From Rhodocyclaceae bacterium (GTDB taxonomy: Bacteria > Pseudomonadota > Gammaproteobacteria > Burkholderiales > Rhodocyclaceae), in assembly GCA_026646875.1 (NCBI GenBank), contig JAPKHL010000012.1, positions 1 to 64,000 on the forward strand: DNA of 64,000 nt, written 5' to 3'. How positions within the stretch are numbered: the stretch's first letter is position 1; each line of letters opens with the position of its first letter. Positions 37,818 through 47,844 of the stretch are shown here, in pieces. The notes below the pieces were generated by a model. The model was not told the origin of the DNA. It saw only the letters and a list, made by a program, of their open reading frames with translations, and ran no database searches. Position numbers and translations under genes: made by a program.

Positions 37818-40115
37818 ATGACCAGCTCCCCATCCCGCCCCCCTTCCCCCTCCGCACTGGCGAACGGCCGCCCCGCCCCGCAACCGCTCCCCGCCGACTG
37901 GCAGGCACCGGCCACCGCGCAAATCGATGCCGGCGAGGAGATTCTCGCCTGGTTCGAACTCGATCTCGACGCCACCCTGCGATTCGCTTCCGGGCTCATG
38001 ATCCTGACCGACCGGCGGCTGCTGGCCTGCGCCGCCGGCCAGTCCGACTGGCAGGCCTGGCCGCTGCGCGCCGGGCTGTCACTGCATCGCCACGACCACG
38101 CCGGCGTCGGCCGGCTGGAGCTGCACGACGCCGGCGGCCTGCTCGCCGGCTGGCGCTACACCCTCGGCGGCGACATCGCCGCCGGCCGCCTGCTCGACCG
38201 TTTCGACGAACAGCTGGCCACGGTGCTGACCGGGGAGCCGCCGGCGCCCGTCGAGCACGCCCTCTGCCCGGTCTGCGAAACGCCGCTGCTCGCCGGACAG
38301 GACGAATGTCCGCGCTGCAGCCGCGAATCCGACACGCCCCCCTCCACCTGGACGCTGCTGCGCCTGTGGCGCTTCGCCCACCCCTACCGCTGGCGCCTGC
38401 TGGCCGGTTTCCTGCTCACGCTGGCCTCGACGGCGGCGACGCTGGTGCCGCCCTATCTGACCATGCCGCTGATGGACAACATCCTGATTCCCTATCAGAA
38501 CGGCAAGCCGATCGACCGCGATCTCGTCATGCTCTACCTCTCGGGCCTGCTCGGCGCCGCCCTGCTGGCCTGGGTGCTCGGCTGGGCGCGCACCTACATC
38601 CTCGCCCTGGTGTCCGAGCGGATCGGCGCGGACCTGCGCACGACCACGTACGAACACCTCCTGAAGCTCTCGCAGGAATACTTCGGCGGCAAGCGCACCG
38701 GCGACCTGATGGCGCGCATCGGCTCGGAAACCGACCGCATCAACATCTTCCTGTCGCTGCACCTGCTCGACTTCGCCACCGACGTGCTGATGATCGTGAT
38801 GACCACGGCCATCCTGGTTTCGATCAACCCGTGGCTGGCGCTGGTCACCCTGCTGCCGCTGCCGGTGATCGCCTGGCTGATCCACGTGGTGCGCGACCGT
38901 CTGCGCACCGGCTTCGAGAAGGTCGACCGCATCTGGGCCGAGGTCACCAACGTGCTCGCCGACACCATCCCCGGAATCCGCGTGGTCAAGGCCTTTGCGC
39001 AGGAAAAACGCGAGGCGGCGCGCTTTCGCGCGGCCAACCTGCACAACCTGGAAGTGAATGACCGGGTCAACAAGGTGTGGTCGCTGTTCACCCCCACCGT
39101 CACCCTGCTCACCGAGGTCGGCCTGCTGATCGTCTGGGCCTTCGGCATCTGGCAGATCTCCCAGAACGAGATCACGGTCGGCGTGCTGACCGCCTTCCTC
39201 TCCTACATCGGCCGCTTCTACCTGCGCCTCGACTCGATGAGCCGCATCGTCTCGGTGACGCAGAAGGCCGCCGCCGGCGCCAAGCGCATCTTCGACATCC
39301 TCGACCACGTGTCGAGCGTGCCCGAGCCGCAACGGCCGGTGCACCTGCCCAAGGTCGAGGGACGCATCGAGCTGCGCAACGTCGGCTTCCGCTACGGCAC
39401 GCGCAGCGTCACGCGCGACATCAGCCTGACCATCGAACCCGGCGAGATGATCGGCCTGGTCGGCCACTCCGGCTCGGGCAAGAGCACCATGGTGAACCTG
39501 ATCTGCCGCTTCTACGACGTCACCGAGGGGGCCATCCTGATCGACGGCGTCGATATCCGCTCGCTGCCGGTCGCCGAATATCGCCGTCACATCGGTCTGG
39601 TGCTGCAGGAACCCTTCCTGTTCTTCGGCACGATCGCCGAGAACATCGCCTACGGCAAGCCCGACGCGACGCGCGAGGAAATCATCGCCGCCGCGCGCGC
39701 CGCGCACGCCCACGAGTTCATCCTGCGCCTGCCGCACGGCTACGACTCGCTGGTCGGCGAGCGCGGCCAGGCGCTTTCCGGCGGCGAGCGGCAGCGCATC
39801 TCGATTGCCCGCGCCCTGCTCATCGATCCGAAGATCCTGATCCTCGACGAAGCCACCTCGTCGGTCGACACGACCACCGAGAAGGAAATCCAGAAGGCCC
39901 TCGACAATCTCGTGCGCGGGCGCACCACCATCGCCATCGCGCACCGCCTGTCCACGCTGCGCGAGGCCAACCGGCTGGTTGTCCTCGACCGCGGCAGCGT
40001 CGTCGAGGTGGGCAACCACGAGCAGCTGATGGCGCGCGAGGGGCATTACCACGCGCTCTACCAGGCGCAGGCGCGCAATGTCGATGCGGATGCCGGCAGC
40101 GGAGAACGCGAATGA
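37818..40115 (+). CDS. ABC exporter (TM + ATPase) of the cyanophycin-associated type, with N-terminal extension and CxxC...CxxC zinc ribbon
   Basis: CPVCETPLLAGQDECPRCSRE; ABC TM domain; VGHSGSGKSTMVNLICRFYD; ALSGGERQRISIARALLIDPKILILDEATSSVD; upstream of DUF1854 and cphA genes. Confidence 0.88.
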   Translation: MTSSPSRPPSPSALANGRPAPQPLPADWQAPATAQIDAGEEILAWFELDLDATLRFASGLMILTDRRLLACAAGQSDWQAWPLRAGLSLHRHDHAGVGRLELHDAGGLLAGWRYTLGGDIAAGRLLDRFDEQLATVLTGEPPAPVEHALCPVCETPLLAGQDECPRCSRESDTPPSTWTLLRLWRFAHPYRWRLLAGFLLTLASTAATLVPPYLTMPLMDNILIPYQNGKPIDRDLVMLYLSGLLGAALLAWVLGWARTYILALVSERIGADLRTTTYEHLLKLSQEYFGGKRTGDLMARIGSETDRINIFLSLHLLDFATDVLMIVMTTAILVSINPWLALVTLLPLPVIAWLIHVVRDRLRTGFEKVDRIWAEVTNVLADTIPGIRVVKAFAQEKREAARFRAANLHNLEVNDRVNKVWSLFTPTVTLLTEVGLLIVWAFGIWQISQNEITVGVLTAFLSYIGRFYLRLDSMSRIVSVTQKAAAGAKRIFDILDHVSSVPEPQRPVHLPKVEGRIELRNVGFRYGTRSVTRDISLTIEPGEMIGLVGHSGSGKSTMVNLICRFYDVTEGAILIDGVDIRSLPVAEYRRHIGLVLQEPFLFFGTIAENIAYGKPDATREEIIAAARAAHAHEFILRLPHGYDSLVGERGQALSGGERQRISIARALLIDPKILILDEATSSVDTTTEKEIQKALDNLVRGRTTIAIAHRLSTLREANRLVVLDRGSVVEVGNHEQLMAREGHYHALYQAQARNVDADAGSGERE

Positions 40116-40585
40116 ACCCGACCCCCGATTACCAGCTGCACCGCGACCCCTTCGGTCGCCTGGTGTTCACTGCGCCGGACGGCGAAATCCACGTCGGCGT
40201 GGTACCGGTACGCGCCTTTCCGATCGCCGCGCCGGCCGACGGCATTGCGCTGGTCGACCCGCACGGCCACGAACTGGCCTGGATCGACCGGCTCGACACG
40301 CTGCCGGCCGGGCTGCGCCAGCTGATCGAGGCGGAGCTGGCGAGCCGCGAGTTCATGCCGGAGATCCGCCGCATCGTCAGCGTTTCGAGCTTCGCCACGC
40401 CCAGTACCTGGGCGGTGGAGACCGATCGCGGGACGACCCGTTTCGTCCTCAAGGGTGAGGAGGATATCCGCCGCCTCGCCTCGCCGGCGCTGCTGATCGC
40501 CGACAGCCACGGCATCCATTTCCTGATCCGCGACCGCTTCGCGCTCGACGCGCACAGCCGCCGCCTGCTCGATCGTTTCCTCTAA
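40112..40585 (+). CDS. DUF1854 family, cyanophycin-associated
   Basis: YQLHRDPFGRLVFTAPDGEIHVGVVPVRAFPIAAP...HELAWIDRLDTLP...; overlaps end of ABC gene. Confidence 0.8.
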   Translation: MNPTPDYQLHRDPFGRLVFTAPDGEIHVGVVPVRAFPIAAPADGIALVDPHGHELAWIDRLDTLPAGLRQLIEAELASREFMPEIRRIVSVSSFATPSTWAVETDRGTTRFVLKGEEDIRRLASPALLIADSHGIHFLIRDRFALDAHSRRLLDRFL

Positions 40586-40722
40586 CCCCTCGACGCCACC
40601 TGCCCGCCGTCACATACGCACCGATACACATCCGCCGTTACACACCATTACCCGCGCCGGTCACCCGCTCCGCCCCGCCCGGCGTTATTCTTGCGATACC
40701 TCACGGCCACCCTTCCGCACCC

Positions 40723-42900
40723 ATGAAAAAGAGAGACATCAAGTTCCTCGAGATCCGGCACCTGAACGGGCCGAACATCTGGACCTACCGCCCGGTCCTC
40801 GAAGCCGTCGTCGATATCGGCGATCTCGAGGACGCCCCGTCCAACACCATCCCCGGCTTCGCCGACCGGCTCGCCGCCTGGATCCCGTCGCTGATCGAGC
40901 ACCGCTGCAGCTACGAGGAGCGCGGTGGCTTCCTGCGTCGCCTGCAGGAAGGCACCTGGCCCGCGCACATCCTCGAACACGTCACCCTCGAGCTGCAGAA
41001 CCTTGCCGGCATGCCCGGCGGCTTCGGCAAGGCACGCGAGACGCCGCTGCGCGGGGTCTACAAGGTGATCGTGCGGGCCTGGCACGAGGATGTCACGCGC
41101 GCCGCCCTGCTGGCCGCGCGCGAGCTGGTGCTGGCGGCGATGGACGACCGCCCCTACGACGTCGCGGCGACCGTCGAGCATCTCTCCGACATGGTCGACT
41201 CGCTATGTCTCGGCCCCTCGACCGCCTGCATCGTCGACGCCGCCGACGACCGCGACATCCCGGCGATCCGCCTGCTCAACAAGGGCAATCTAGTCCAGCT
41301 CGGCTACGGCGCGAAGAGCCGCCGCATCTGGACCGCCGAGACCGACCGCACCAGCGCCATCGCCGAGGGCATCTCGCGCGACAAGGATCTGACCAAGACC
41401 CTGCTGGCCGCCTGCGGCGTGCCGGTGCCCGAAGGACGCATGGTCGATAGCCCCGAGGACGCCTGGGAGGCGGCGCAGGACATCGGCCTGCCGGTCGTCG
41501 TCAAACCCTACGACGGCAACCACGGGCGCGGCGTGTTCATCGAGCTGACCCGGCAGGAAGAAGTCGAATCCGCCTACCGGGTGGCGCTGGAGGAAGGCAG
41601 CGGCGTCATCGTCGAACGTTGCATCCCGGGGGCGGAACACCGCCTGCTGGTGGTCGGCGGCAAGCTGGTGGCGGCCAATCGCGGCGACATGGTGTGGGTC
41701 ACCGGCGACGGGCGGCAGACGATCACCGAGCTGATCGCCAGCCAGATCAACGCCGATCCGCGGCGCGGCACCACCGAGGAGCATCCGCTCAACGTGATCC
41801 GCATCGATTCCGCGGCGCGCATGGAAATCGCCCGCCAGGGCTACACCGCCGACGCGGTGCCGGAAGCCGGCAAGGCCGTGCTGATCCAGCGCAACGGCAA
41901 CCACGCCTTCGACGTGACCGACGAGGTGCACCCCTCGGTGGCCGCGGCAGCCTCGCTGGCCGCGCGCATCGTCGGCCTGGACATCGCCGGCATCGACCTC
42001 GTCTGCGAGAACATCGGCCGGCCGCTCGCCGAACAAGGCGGCGCCATCGTCGAGGTGAATGCCGGTCCGAGCCTGCTGATGCACATCAAGCCGGCAGTCG
42101 GCAAGCCGCGTCCGGTCGGGCGGGCCATCGTCGAGCATCTTTTCCCCAACGGCAGCGACGGCCGCATCCCGCTGGTCGGCATCACCGGCAGCTACGGCAA
42201 GACCACCGTCGCCCGCCTGGTCGCCCACCTGCTCACGCTGTCCGGCCGGCACACGGGGCTGGCCTGCAGCGACGGGCTCTTCCTCGACCAGCGACAGGTC
42301 GAGGCCGGCGATCGCGCCACCTGGGGCGCCGCGCACCGCACCCTGAAGAACCGCCAGGTCGACGCCGCGGTCTTCGAGAATGGCAGCGACGTGATCCTCG
42401 GCGAAGGCCTCGCCTACGACCGCTGCCAGGTAGGCATCGTCACCAACGTCGATGCGCAGAAGCATCTCGGCCGTTTCTACATCGAGGATCCGGAGAAAGT
42501 GTTCTCGATCCTGCGCACGCAGGTCGACGTCGTCCTGCCGGGCGGCGCCGCCGTGCTCAACGCGGCCGACCCCGCCTGCGTCGAGATGGCGCCGCTATGC
42601 GACGGCGAGGTCATCTATTTCGCCAGTCACGACAACGAGACTGTCGCCGCGCACCGCGCCGGTGGCGGCCGCGCCGTCTTCGCCTACAACGGCAGCGTGG
42701 TGCTGGCCACCGGTGCCGAACAGCGTGCGCTGCTGCCGCTCGCCGCCGTGCCGCAGGCCGCCGGCCGCGAATCCGGCTCGCTCGATGCCCGGCAGACCGA
42801 GAACGTGCTGGCAGCCATCGCCGCCGCCTGGGCGCTCGGTCTCTCCGATGACCTGATGCGCGCCGGCGTGGCGACCTTCGCGCCGGTGGCACCGGCCTGA
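40723..42900 (+). CDS. cphA': Cyanophycin synthetase-like protein, short form (CphA')
   Basis: 725 aa; ATP-grasp region (VVVKPYDGNHGRGV, GAIVEVNAGPSLLMHIKP) and Mur ligase GITGSYGKTTVARLVAHLL, ends before the Mur C-terminal domain. Confidence 0.85.
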   Translation: MKKRDIKFLEIRHLNGPNIWTYRPVLEAVVDIGDLEDAPSNTIPGFADRLAAWIPSLIEHRCSYEERGGFLRRLQEGTWPAHILEHVTLELQNLAGMPGGFGKARETPLRGVYKVIVRAWHEDVTRAALLAARELVLAAMDDRPYDVAATVEHLSDMVDSLCLGPSTACIVDAADDRDIPAIRLLNKGNLVQLGYGAKSRRIWTAETDRTSAIAEGISRDKDLTKTLLAACGVPVPEGRMVDSPEDAWEAAQDIGLPVVVKPYDGNHGRGVFIELTRQEEVESAYRVALEEGSGVIVERCIPGAEHRLLVVGGKLVAANRGDMVWVTGDGRQTITELIASQINADPRRGTTEEHPLNVIRIDSAARMEIARQGYTADAVPEAGKAVLIQRNGNHAFDVTDEVHPSVAAAASLAARIVGLDIAGIDLVCENIGRPLAEQGGAIVEVNAGPSLLMHIKPAVGKPRPVGRAIVEHLFPNGSDGRIPLVGITGSYGKTTVARLVAHLLTLSGRHTGLACSDGLFLDQRQVEAGDRATWGAAHRTLKNRQVDAAVFENGSDVILGEGLAYDRCQVGIVTNVDAQKHLGRFYIEDPEKVFSILRTQVDVVLPGGAAVLNAADPACVEMAPLCDGEVIYFASHDNETVAAHRAGGGRAVFAYNGSVVLATGAEQRALLPLAAVPQAAGRESGSLDARQTENVLAAIAAAWALGLSDDLMRAGVATFAPVAPA

Positions 42901-42913
42901 CACCCCTGGAACA

Positions 42914-42935
42914 CCGGCCTCCCCCGCGAGGCCGG
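42914..42935 (+). other. Intercistronic hairpin between cphA' and cphA
   Basis: CCGGCCTC-ccccgc-GAGGCCGG. Confidence 0.45.
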
Positions 42936-42989
42936 ACGCTTGGATTGCGCGCACCGCGCACGAGAGAAAGGACACGAGGAAGACCGACC

Positions 42990-45563
42990 ATGGAAGTCAC
43001 CCGCATCCGCGCCCTGCGCGGCCCCAACCTGTGGAGCCGGCACACGGCCATCGAGGCCATCGTCCGCTGTACCCCCGCCGAGTGCGCCATTGCCGGCATC
43101 GAGGGGTTCGAGGCACGCCTGCGCGAACGCTTTCCCGAAATCGCCCTGCTCCAGCCGGCCGGCCACGACGAGGCGGTCAGCATGGCGCACGCGCTGGAAT
43201 TCGCGACGCTCGGCCTGCAGGCGCAGGCCGGCTGTCCGGTCACCTTCAGCCGCACCACGCCGACGATCGACGCGGGCGTTTTCCAGGTGGTTGTCGAATA
43301 CAGCGAGGAAGCCGTCGGACGCCTGGCGCTCGAGCTCGCCGAGGCGCTCTGCCAGGCTGCCGTCGACGACCGGCCCTTCGATCTCGCCGACGCCCTGCAC
43401 CGGTTGCGCGACCTCGACGAGGACATGCGCCTCGGCCCGTCGACCGGCTCCATCGTCTGGGCGGCCATGGCGCGCAACATTCCCTTCCGCCGCCTCACCG
43501 AGGGCAGTCTCGTGCAGTTCGGCTGGGGCAGCAAGCAACGGCGCATCCAGGCCGCGGAAACCGACCTGACCAGCGCCGTGGCCGAATCGATCGCGCAGGA
43601 CAAGGAGCTGACCAAGACGCTGTTGCACGCAGCCGGCGTTGCGGTGCCCTTCGGCCGCCCGGTCAGCGACGCGGCCGACGCCTGGGCCGCCGCCTGCGAG
43701 ATCGGCGGCGCGGTGGTGGTGAAGCCGCAGGACGGCAATCAGGGCAAGGGCATCTCGGTGAATCTGACCACGCGCGAGCAGGTCGAGGCCGCCTACGCGG
43801 CGGCCGCCGAGGTCAGCGACGAGGTGCTGGTCGAGCGCTTCCTGCCCGGCCACGATTACCGCGTGCTGGTGATCGGCGGCAAGGTGGTGGCGGTCGCCCG
43901 GCGCGATCCGCCGCAGGTGATCGGCGACGGCGTGCACACCGTGCGCGAGCTGGTCGACCAGGTGAACAGCGACCCGCGTCGCGGCGTCGGGCACGCGACC
44001 TCACTGACCCGCATCCGCTTCGACGACATCGCCCTGGCCCGGCTGGCGCTGCAGAATCTCACCGCCGATTCCGTTCCCGCCAAGGGACAGCGCGTGCTGC
44101 TGCGCAACAATGCCAACCTGTCCACCGGCGGCACCGCGACCGACGTGACCGACGACGTGCACCCCGAATTCGCCGCGCAGGCGGTGGCGGCGGCACTCAC
44201 CGTCGGTCTCGACATCGCCGGCGTCGACGTGGTCTGCGACAGCGTCCTGCGCCCGCTCGCCGAACAGGGCGGCGGCATCGTCGAGGTGAATGCCGCGCCG
44301 GGCCTGCGGATGCACCTGCAGCCCTCGTACGGCAAGGGGCGCGCGGTCGGCGAGGCGATCGTCGACAACATGTTCCCGCCCGGCGAGAACGGCCGCATCC
44401 CGCTCGTCGCCGTCGCCGGCACCAACGGCAAAACCACCACGGTGCGCCTGATCGCCAGCATCTTCGGCGCCGACGGCAAGCGCGTCGGGATGACCAGCAC
44501 GGACGGTGTTTACATCCAGGGACAGCGTATCGATACCGGCGATTGCAGCGGACCGAAGAGCGCCCGCAACGTGCTGCTCCACCCCGACGTCGACGCGGCG
44601 GTGCTGGAGACCGCGCGCGGCGGCGTGCTGCGCGAGGGCCTCGGCTTCGATCGTTGCGACGTGGCGGTGGTCACGAACATCGGCAAAGGCGACCACCTCG
44701 GCCTCTCCTACATCAGTACGGTCGAGGATCTCGCCGTGGTCAAGCGGGTGATCGTCCAGAACGTGACGCCGGACACCGGCGTCGCGGTACTCAATGCCGC
44801 CGACCCGATGGTCGTCGCCATGGCGCCGTCGTGCCCGGGGCAGGTGATCTTCTTCGCCCGCGATCCGCAGCTGCCGACCATGGCCATGCACCGTGCCCAG
44901 GGCAAGCGCGTGGTCTACCAGGACGGTAGCGAGATCGTCGCCAGCGAAGGCGGTACCGAACACCGCCTGGCACTGTCGGCGATCCCGGTGACCGCACACG
45001 GCAGCATCGGATTCCAGGTCGAGAACGCCATGGCCGCGACCGCTGCCGGCTGGGCGCTGGGCCTGTCCTGGGACACCATCCGGACCGGACTGGCGGCCTT
45101 CGTCAACGATGCCGAATCCGCCCCCGGGCGCTTCAATGTTTTCGATTACCGGGGCGCCACCCTGATCGCCGACTACGGCCACAACCCGGATGCCATCACG
45201 GCGCTGGTGCAGGCTATCGACACCATGCCGGCAACCCGCCGCACGGTGGTGATCAGCGGCGCCGGCGACCGTCGCGACGAGGACATCCGGCAGCAGACCG
45301 AAATCCTCGGCGATGCCTTCGATGCGGTTATCCTGTATCAGGACCAGTGTCAGCGCGGTCGTGCCGACGGCGAAGTGATTGCACTACTGCGGGCCGGCCT
45401 GCAGAATGCCGGACGAACCCGCGCGGTGCAGGAAATCACCGGCGAGTTCCTCGCCATCGACACCGCCCTGCAGACATTGCAACCGGGCGAACTGTGCCTG
45501 ATCCTGATCGACCAGGTGGATGAAGCCCTCGCCCACATCGCCAGGCGGGTGGCCGAAGACTGA
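42990..45563 (+). CDS. cphA: Cyanophycin synthetase
   Basis: MEVTRIRALRGPNLWSRHTAIEAIV; VVVKPQDGNQGKGISVNL; VAGTNGKTTTVRLIASIF; DYGHNPDAITAL. Confidence 0.95.
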   Translation: MEVTRIRALRGPNLWSRHTAIEAIVRCTPAECAIAGIEGFEARLRERFPEIALLQPAGHDEAVSMAHALEFATLGLQAQAGCPVTFSRTTPTIDAGVFQVVVEYSEEAVGRLALELAEALCQAAVDDRPFDLADALHRLRDLDEDMRLGPSTGSIVWAAMARNIPFRRLTEGSLVQFGWGSKQRRIQAAETDLTSAVAESIAQDKELTKTLLHAAGVAVPFGRPVSDAADAWAAACEIGGAVVVKPQDGNQGKGISVNLTTREQVEAAYAAAAEVSDEVLVERFLPGHDYRVLVIGGKVVAVARRDPPQVIGDGVHTVRELVDQVNSDPRRGVGHATSLTRIRFDDIALARLALQNLTADSVPAKGQRVLLRNNANLSTGGTATDVTDDVHPEFAAQAVAAALTVGLDIAGVDVVCDSVLRPLAEQGGGIVEVNAAPGLRMHLQPSYGKGRAVGEAIVDNMFPPGENGRIPLVAVAGTNGKTTTVRLIASIFGADGKRVGMTSTDGVYIQGQRIDTGDCSGPKSARNVLLHPDVDAAVLETARGGVLREGLGFDRCDVAVVTNIGKGDHLGLSYISTVEDLAVVKRVIVQNVTPDTGVAVLNAADPMVVAMAPSCPGQVIFFARDPQLPTMAMHRAQGKRVVYQDGSEIVASEGGTEHRLALSAIPVTAHGSIGFQVENAMAATAAGWALGLSWDTIRTGLAAFVNDAESAPGRFNVFDYRGATLIADYGHNPDAITALVQAIDTMPATRRTVVISGAGDRRDEDIRQQTEILGDAFDAVILYQDQCQRGRADGEVIALLRAGLQNAGRTRAVQEITGEFLAIDTALQTLQPGELCLILIDQVDEALAHIARRVAED

Positions 45564-45602
45564 CGATGCACTGAAAACGCCGGCAACGGCCCGGAGGTGG
45601 CC

Positions 45603-46676
45603 ATGAATCGCGACACACTGCTCGCCATTCTCGATCTCGCGCGCTGGGCACCCAGTGGTGACAACACCCAGCCCTGGCGCTTCGAGATCGTTGCCGACGA
45701 CCGGGTCGCCGTGCATGGCCACGACACCCGGGCCGAAGTGCTGTACGACTTCGACGGCCACGCCAGCCAGATGGCGCACGGCGCCCTGCTCGAAACCCTG
45801 CGCATCGCCGCCAGCGGATTCGCGCTCGAGTGCGTCTGGCAAGCGCGTCCGGGTTGCCCTGAACATGCGCCGGTCTACGATGTCGAGTTGCGCGAGGCTC
45901 CCGGCCTGCCGCCCGACCCCCTTGCTGCCTGCATACGCCAGCGCACGGTGCAGCGCCGGCCGATGCGTACCACCGCCCTCACGGCGACCCAGCGTGACGC
46001 CCTGCGCAGGGCGCCAGGCGACGCCTACCGCGTCGATTTTTTCGAATCGCCGGGAGCGCGGCTCGCCGTGGCCGGCCTGCTCTGGCGGAACGCCCACCTG
46101 CGCCTGACCTGCCCGGAGGCCTACCAGGTCCATCGCGCGGTGATCGAATGGAATGCACGTTTCAGTCAGGACCGCATCCCCGATCAGGCGGTCGGCGTCG
46201 ATCCGCTGACCGCACGGCTGATGCACTGGGTCATGCAGCGCTGGGAACGGGTGGACTTCTTCAATCGCTACCTGTTCGGCACCATCGCCCCGCGCATCCA
46301 GCTCGATTTCCTGCCGGCACTGGCCTGCGCCGGACATCTCCTGATGTGTCCGCGCCGACCGCTCGCCACACCGGGCGACCATGTCGAGGCCGGTGTGGCC
46401 CTGCAGCGTCTCTGGCTGACCGCCACCGCCTGCGGTCTGCATCTGCAGCCGCAGATGACTCCGGTGATCTTCCGCTGGTACGTGCAGGCCGGCCGCTCGA
46501 TCTCGCGCACGCCGCACATCGATCCGGGAGCAAGCGCTCTGGCGGCGCGTTTCGAAACGCTGGCGGGCGCCGGACGCGACGACCCCTTCGCCTTCTTCTG
46601 CCGGGTCGGATCATGCGCCCCACCGCGGTCACGCTCGATCCGCAAGGAACTCGCGGAGCTGCTGATGCAACGCTGA
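45603..46676 (+). CDS. Nitroreductase-family protein
   Basis: LLAILDLARWAPSGDNTQPWRFEIV; C-terminal GVALQRLWLTATACGLHLQPQMTPVIFRW. Confidence 0.78.
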   Translation: MNRDTLLAILDLARWAPSGDNTQPWRFEIVADDRVAVHGHDTRAEVLYDFDGHASQMAHGALLETLRIAASGFALECVWQARPGCPEHAPVYDVELREAPGLPPDPLAACIRQRTVQRRPMRTTALTATQRDALRRAPGDAYRVDFFESPGARLAVAGLLWRNAHLRLTCPEAYQVHRAVIEWNARFSQDRIPDQAVGVDPLTARLMHWVMQRWERVDFFNRYLFGTIAPRIQLDFLPALACAGHLLMCPRRPLATPGDHVEAGVALQRLWLTATACGLHLQPQMTPVIFRWYVQAGRSISRTPHIDPGASALAARFETLAGAGRDDPFAFFCRVGSCAPPRSRSIRKELAELLMQR

Positions 46677-46750
46677 ACTAGCCAATGCCTGGGCGCACAG
46701 GGGATGCGCAGGACGAAGCGGTGCAAGCCAGGGCATGGCAGGGCGAAAAA

Positions 46751-46788
46751 AAAACCGAAACCGGAACTCTGTTTCCGGTTTCGGTTTT
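46751..46788. terminator. Rho-independent terminator
   Basis: AAAACCGAAACCGGAA-loop-TTCCGGTTTCGGTTTT, perfect 16-bp stem between convergent genes. Confidence 0.88.
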
Positions 46789-46865
46789 AAACATGCAGCA
46801 CGCGGAGCAGCGAGCAGCCCTCCAGCCGCGCGGGACGGGGCACGGCCCCGCCCCTGCTTGCGTGC

Positions 46866-47651
46866 TCAGTCCTTGCGGCGACGCAGTCCGGCAAGACCGA
46901 TCAGGCTGAGGCCGACCAGCGCCAGCGAGCCCGGCTCCGGAACCTGCAGGCGGAACTGACCGTTGTTGGACAGATGCAGATCGGTGGTGCCGTTCGGAAC
47001 GACCGGACCGACCTGATCGGGGTCGAATGCGCTGTTGTACAGACCGATCAGCGCCGGAGCGACGGCATTGGGCAGCGGAATCACGTTGGTCGTGCCGAAG
47101 CCCATCACCACGCCGCCGGGCGACGAAACCACGCCGGCCAGGTCGTTCATCGCGGAGTCGAAGAAATAGCCCGAGCTCATCGCCGTGGCCTGGAAGATGA
47201 ACGACACCGCGCCATTCGGAAGGACGGTGCCCGCCGCCAGGTTGGCGCTGCCGGCCAGCAGATCGAAGGTGGCCACGGGAGTCACGCCGGAGCTCACCAC
47301 CAGGGTTCCGCTCGTGAAGGTCAGCGTGCCACCGACCGAGCCGGTGCCCGAGCCGGTGAAGGCCGCGGTCAGCTGCGGGCTGATCGGCGTGCCGATGGGT
47401 ACCGGGCCGTCGGCGGTCGGCGTCGAGAACAGGCCGGACTCGTTGAAATTGAACGTCGTCAGGGAAGTGAAGGTGTTATGGACGTAGGAAACGCCGATCA
47501 GATCCAGGTAGTCCTGCACCAGGATCGGCGCGTTACCGCCGGCACCGTCGCTGTCGAGGTACCAGTTGCTCAACGCTGCGTTGGCCGTGCCCGCTGCACC
47601 CAAGGCCGAGACCATCGCGATCGTCGCCAGATACTTCTTGATTGATTTCAT
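46866..47651 (-). CDS. PEP-CTERM sorting-domain protein
   Basis: Signal peptide MKSIKKYLATIAMVSALGAAGTANA; C-terminus VPEPGSLALVGLSLIGLAGLRRRKD. Confidence 0.93.
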   Translation of the reverse strand: MKSIKKYLATIAMVSALGAAGTANAALSNWYLDSDGAGGNAPILVQDYLDLIGVSYVHNTFTSLTTFNFNESGLFSTPTADGPVPIGTPISPQLTAAFTGSGTGSVGGTLTFTSGTLVVSSGVTPVATFDLLAGSANLAAGTVLPNGAVSFIFQATAMSSGYFFDSAMNDLAGVVSSPGGVVMGFGTTNVIPLPNAVAPALIGLYNSAFDPDQVGPVVPNGTTDLHLSNNGQFRLQVPEPGSLALVGLSLIGLAGLRRRKD

Positions 47652-47699
47652 GATGTAGCCTCCAAAGTCATCAAGGCGGTCTCGCCTCGGTCACCTTTC

Positions 47700-47715
47700 A
47701 GCAAGCGCCGTGCCA
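47700..47715 (-). promoter_or_regulatory. Sigma-54 (-24/-12) promoter upstream of PEP-CTERM gene
   Basis: Minus strand TGGCACGGCGCTTGCT, matching consensus TGGCACG-N4-TTGCW; about 50 nt upstream of start 47651. Confidence 0.8.
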
Positions 47716-47844
47716 CCTCGACAACACCAATTGCAACACCATGATTTAAATGAATAAAACAGAAATTGTCGGGATTTTTTCGTGAACCGTCCGCCAGCCA
47801 CTGTAAATAATGTCGACAGGCCCGGCGACGGTCACTGCCCCCGC

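Noticed and set aside
38079-40052. 657-aa minus-strand ORF
   Set aside because: Antisense to the ABC exporter; composition typical of GC shadow ORFs.
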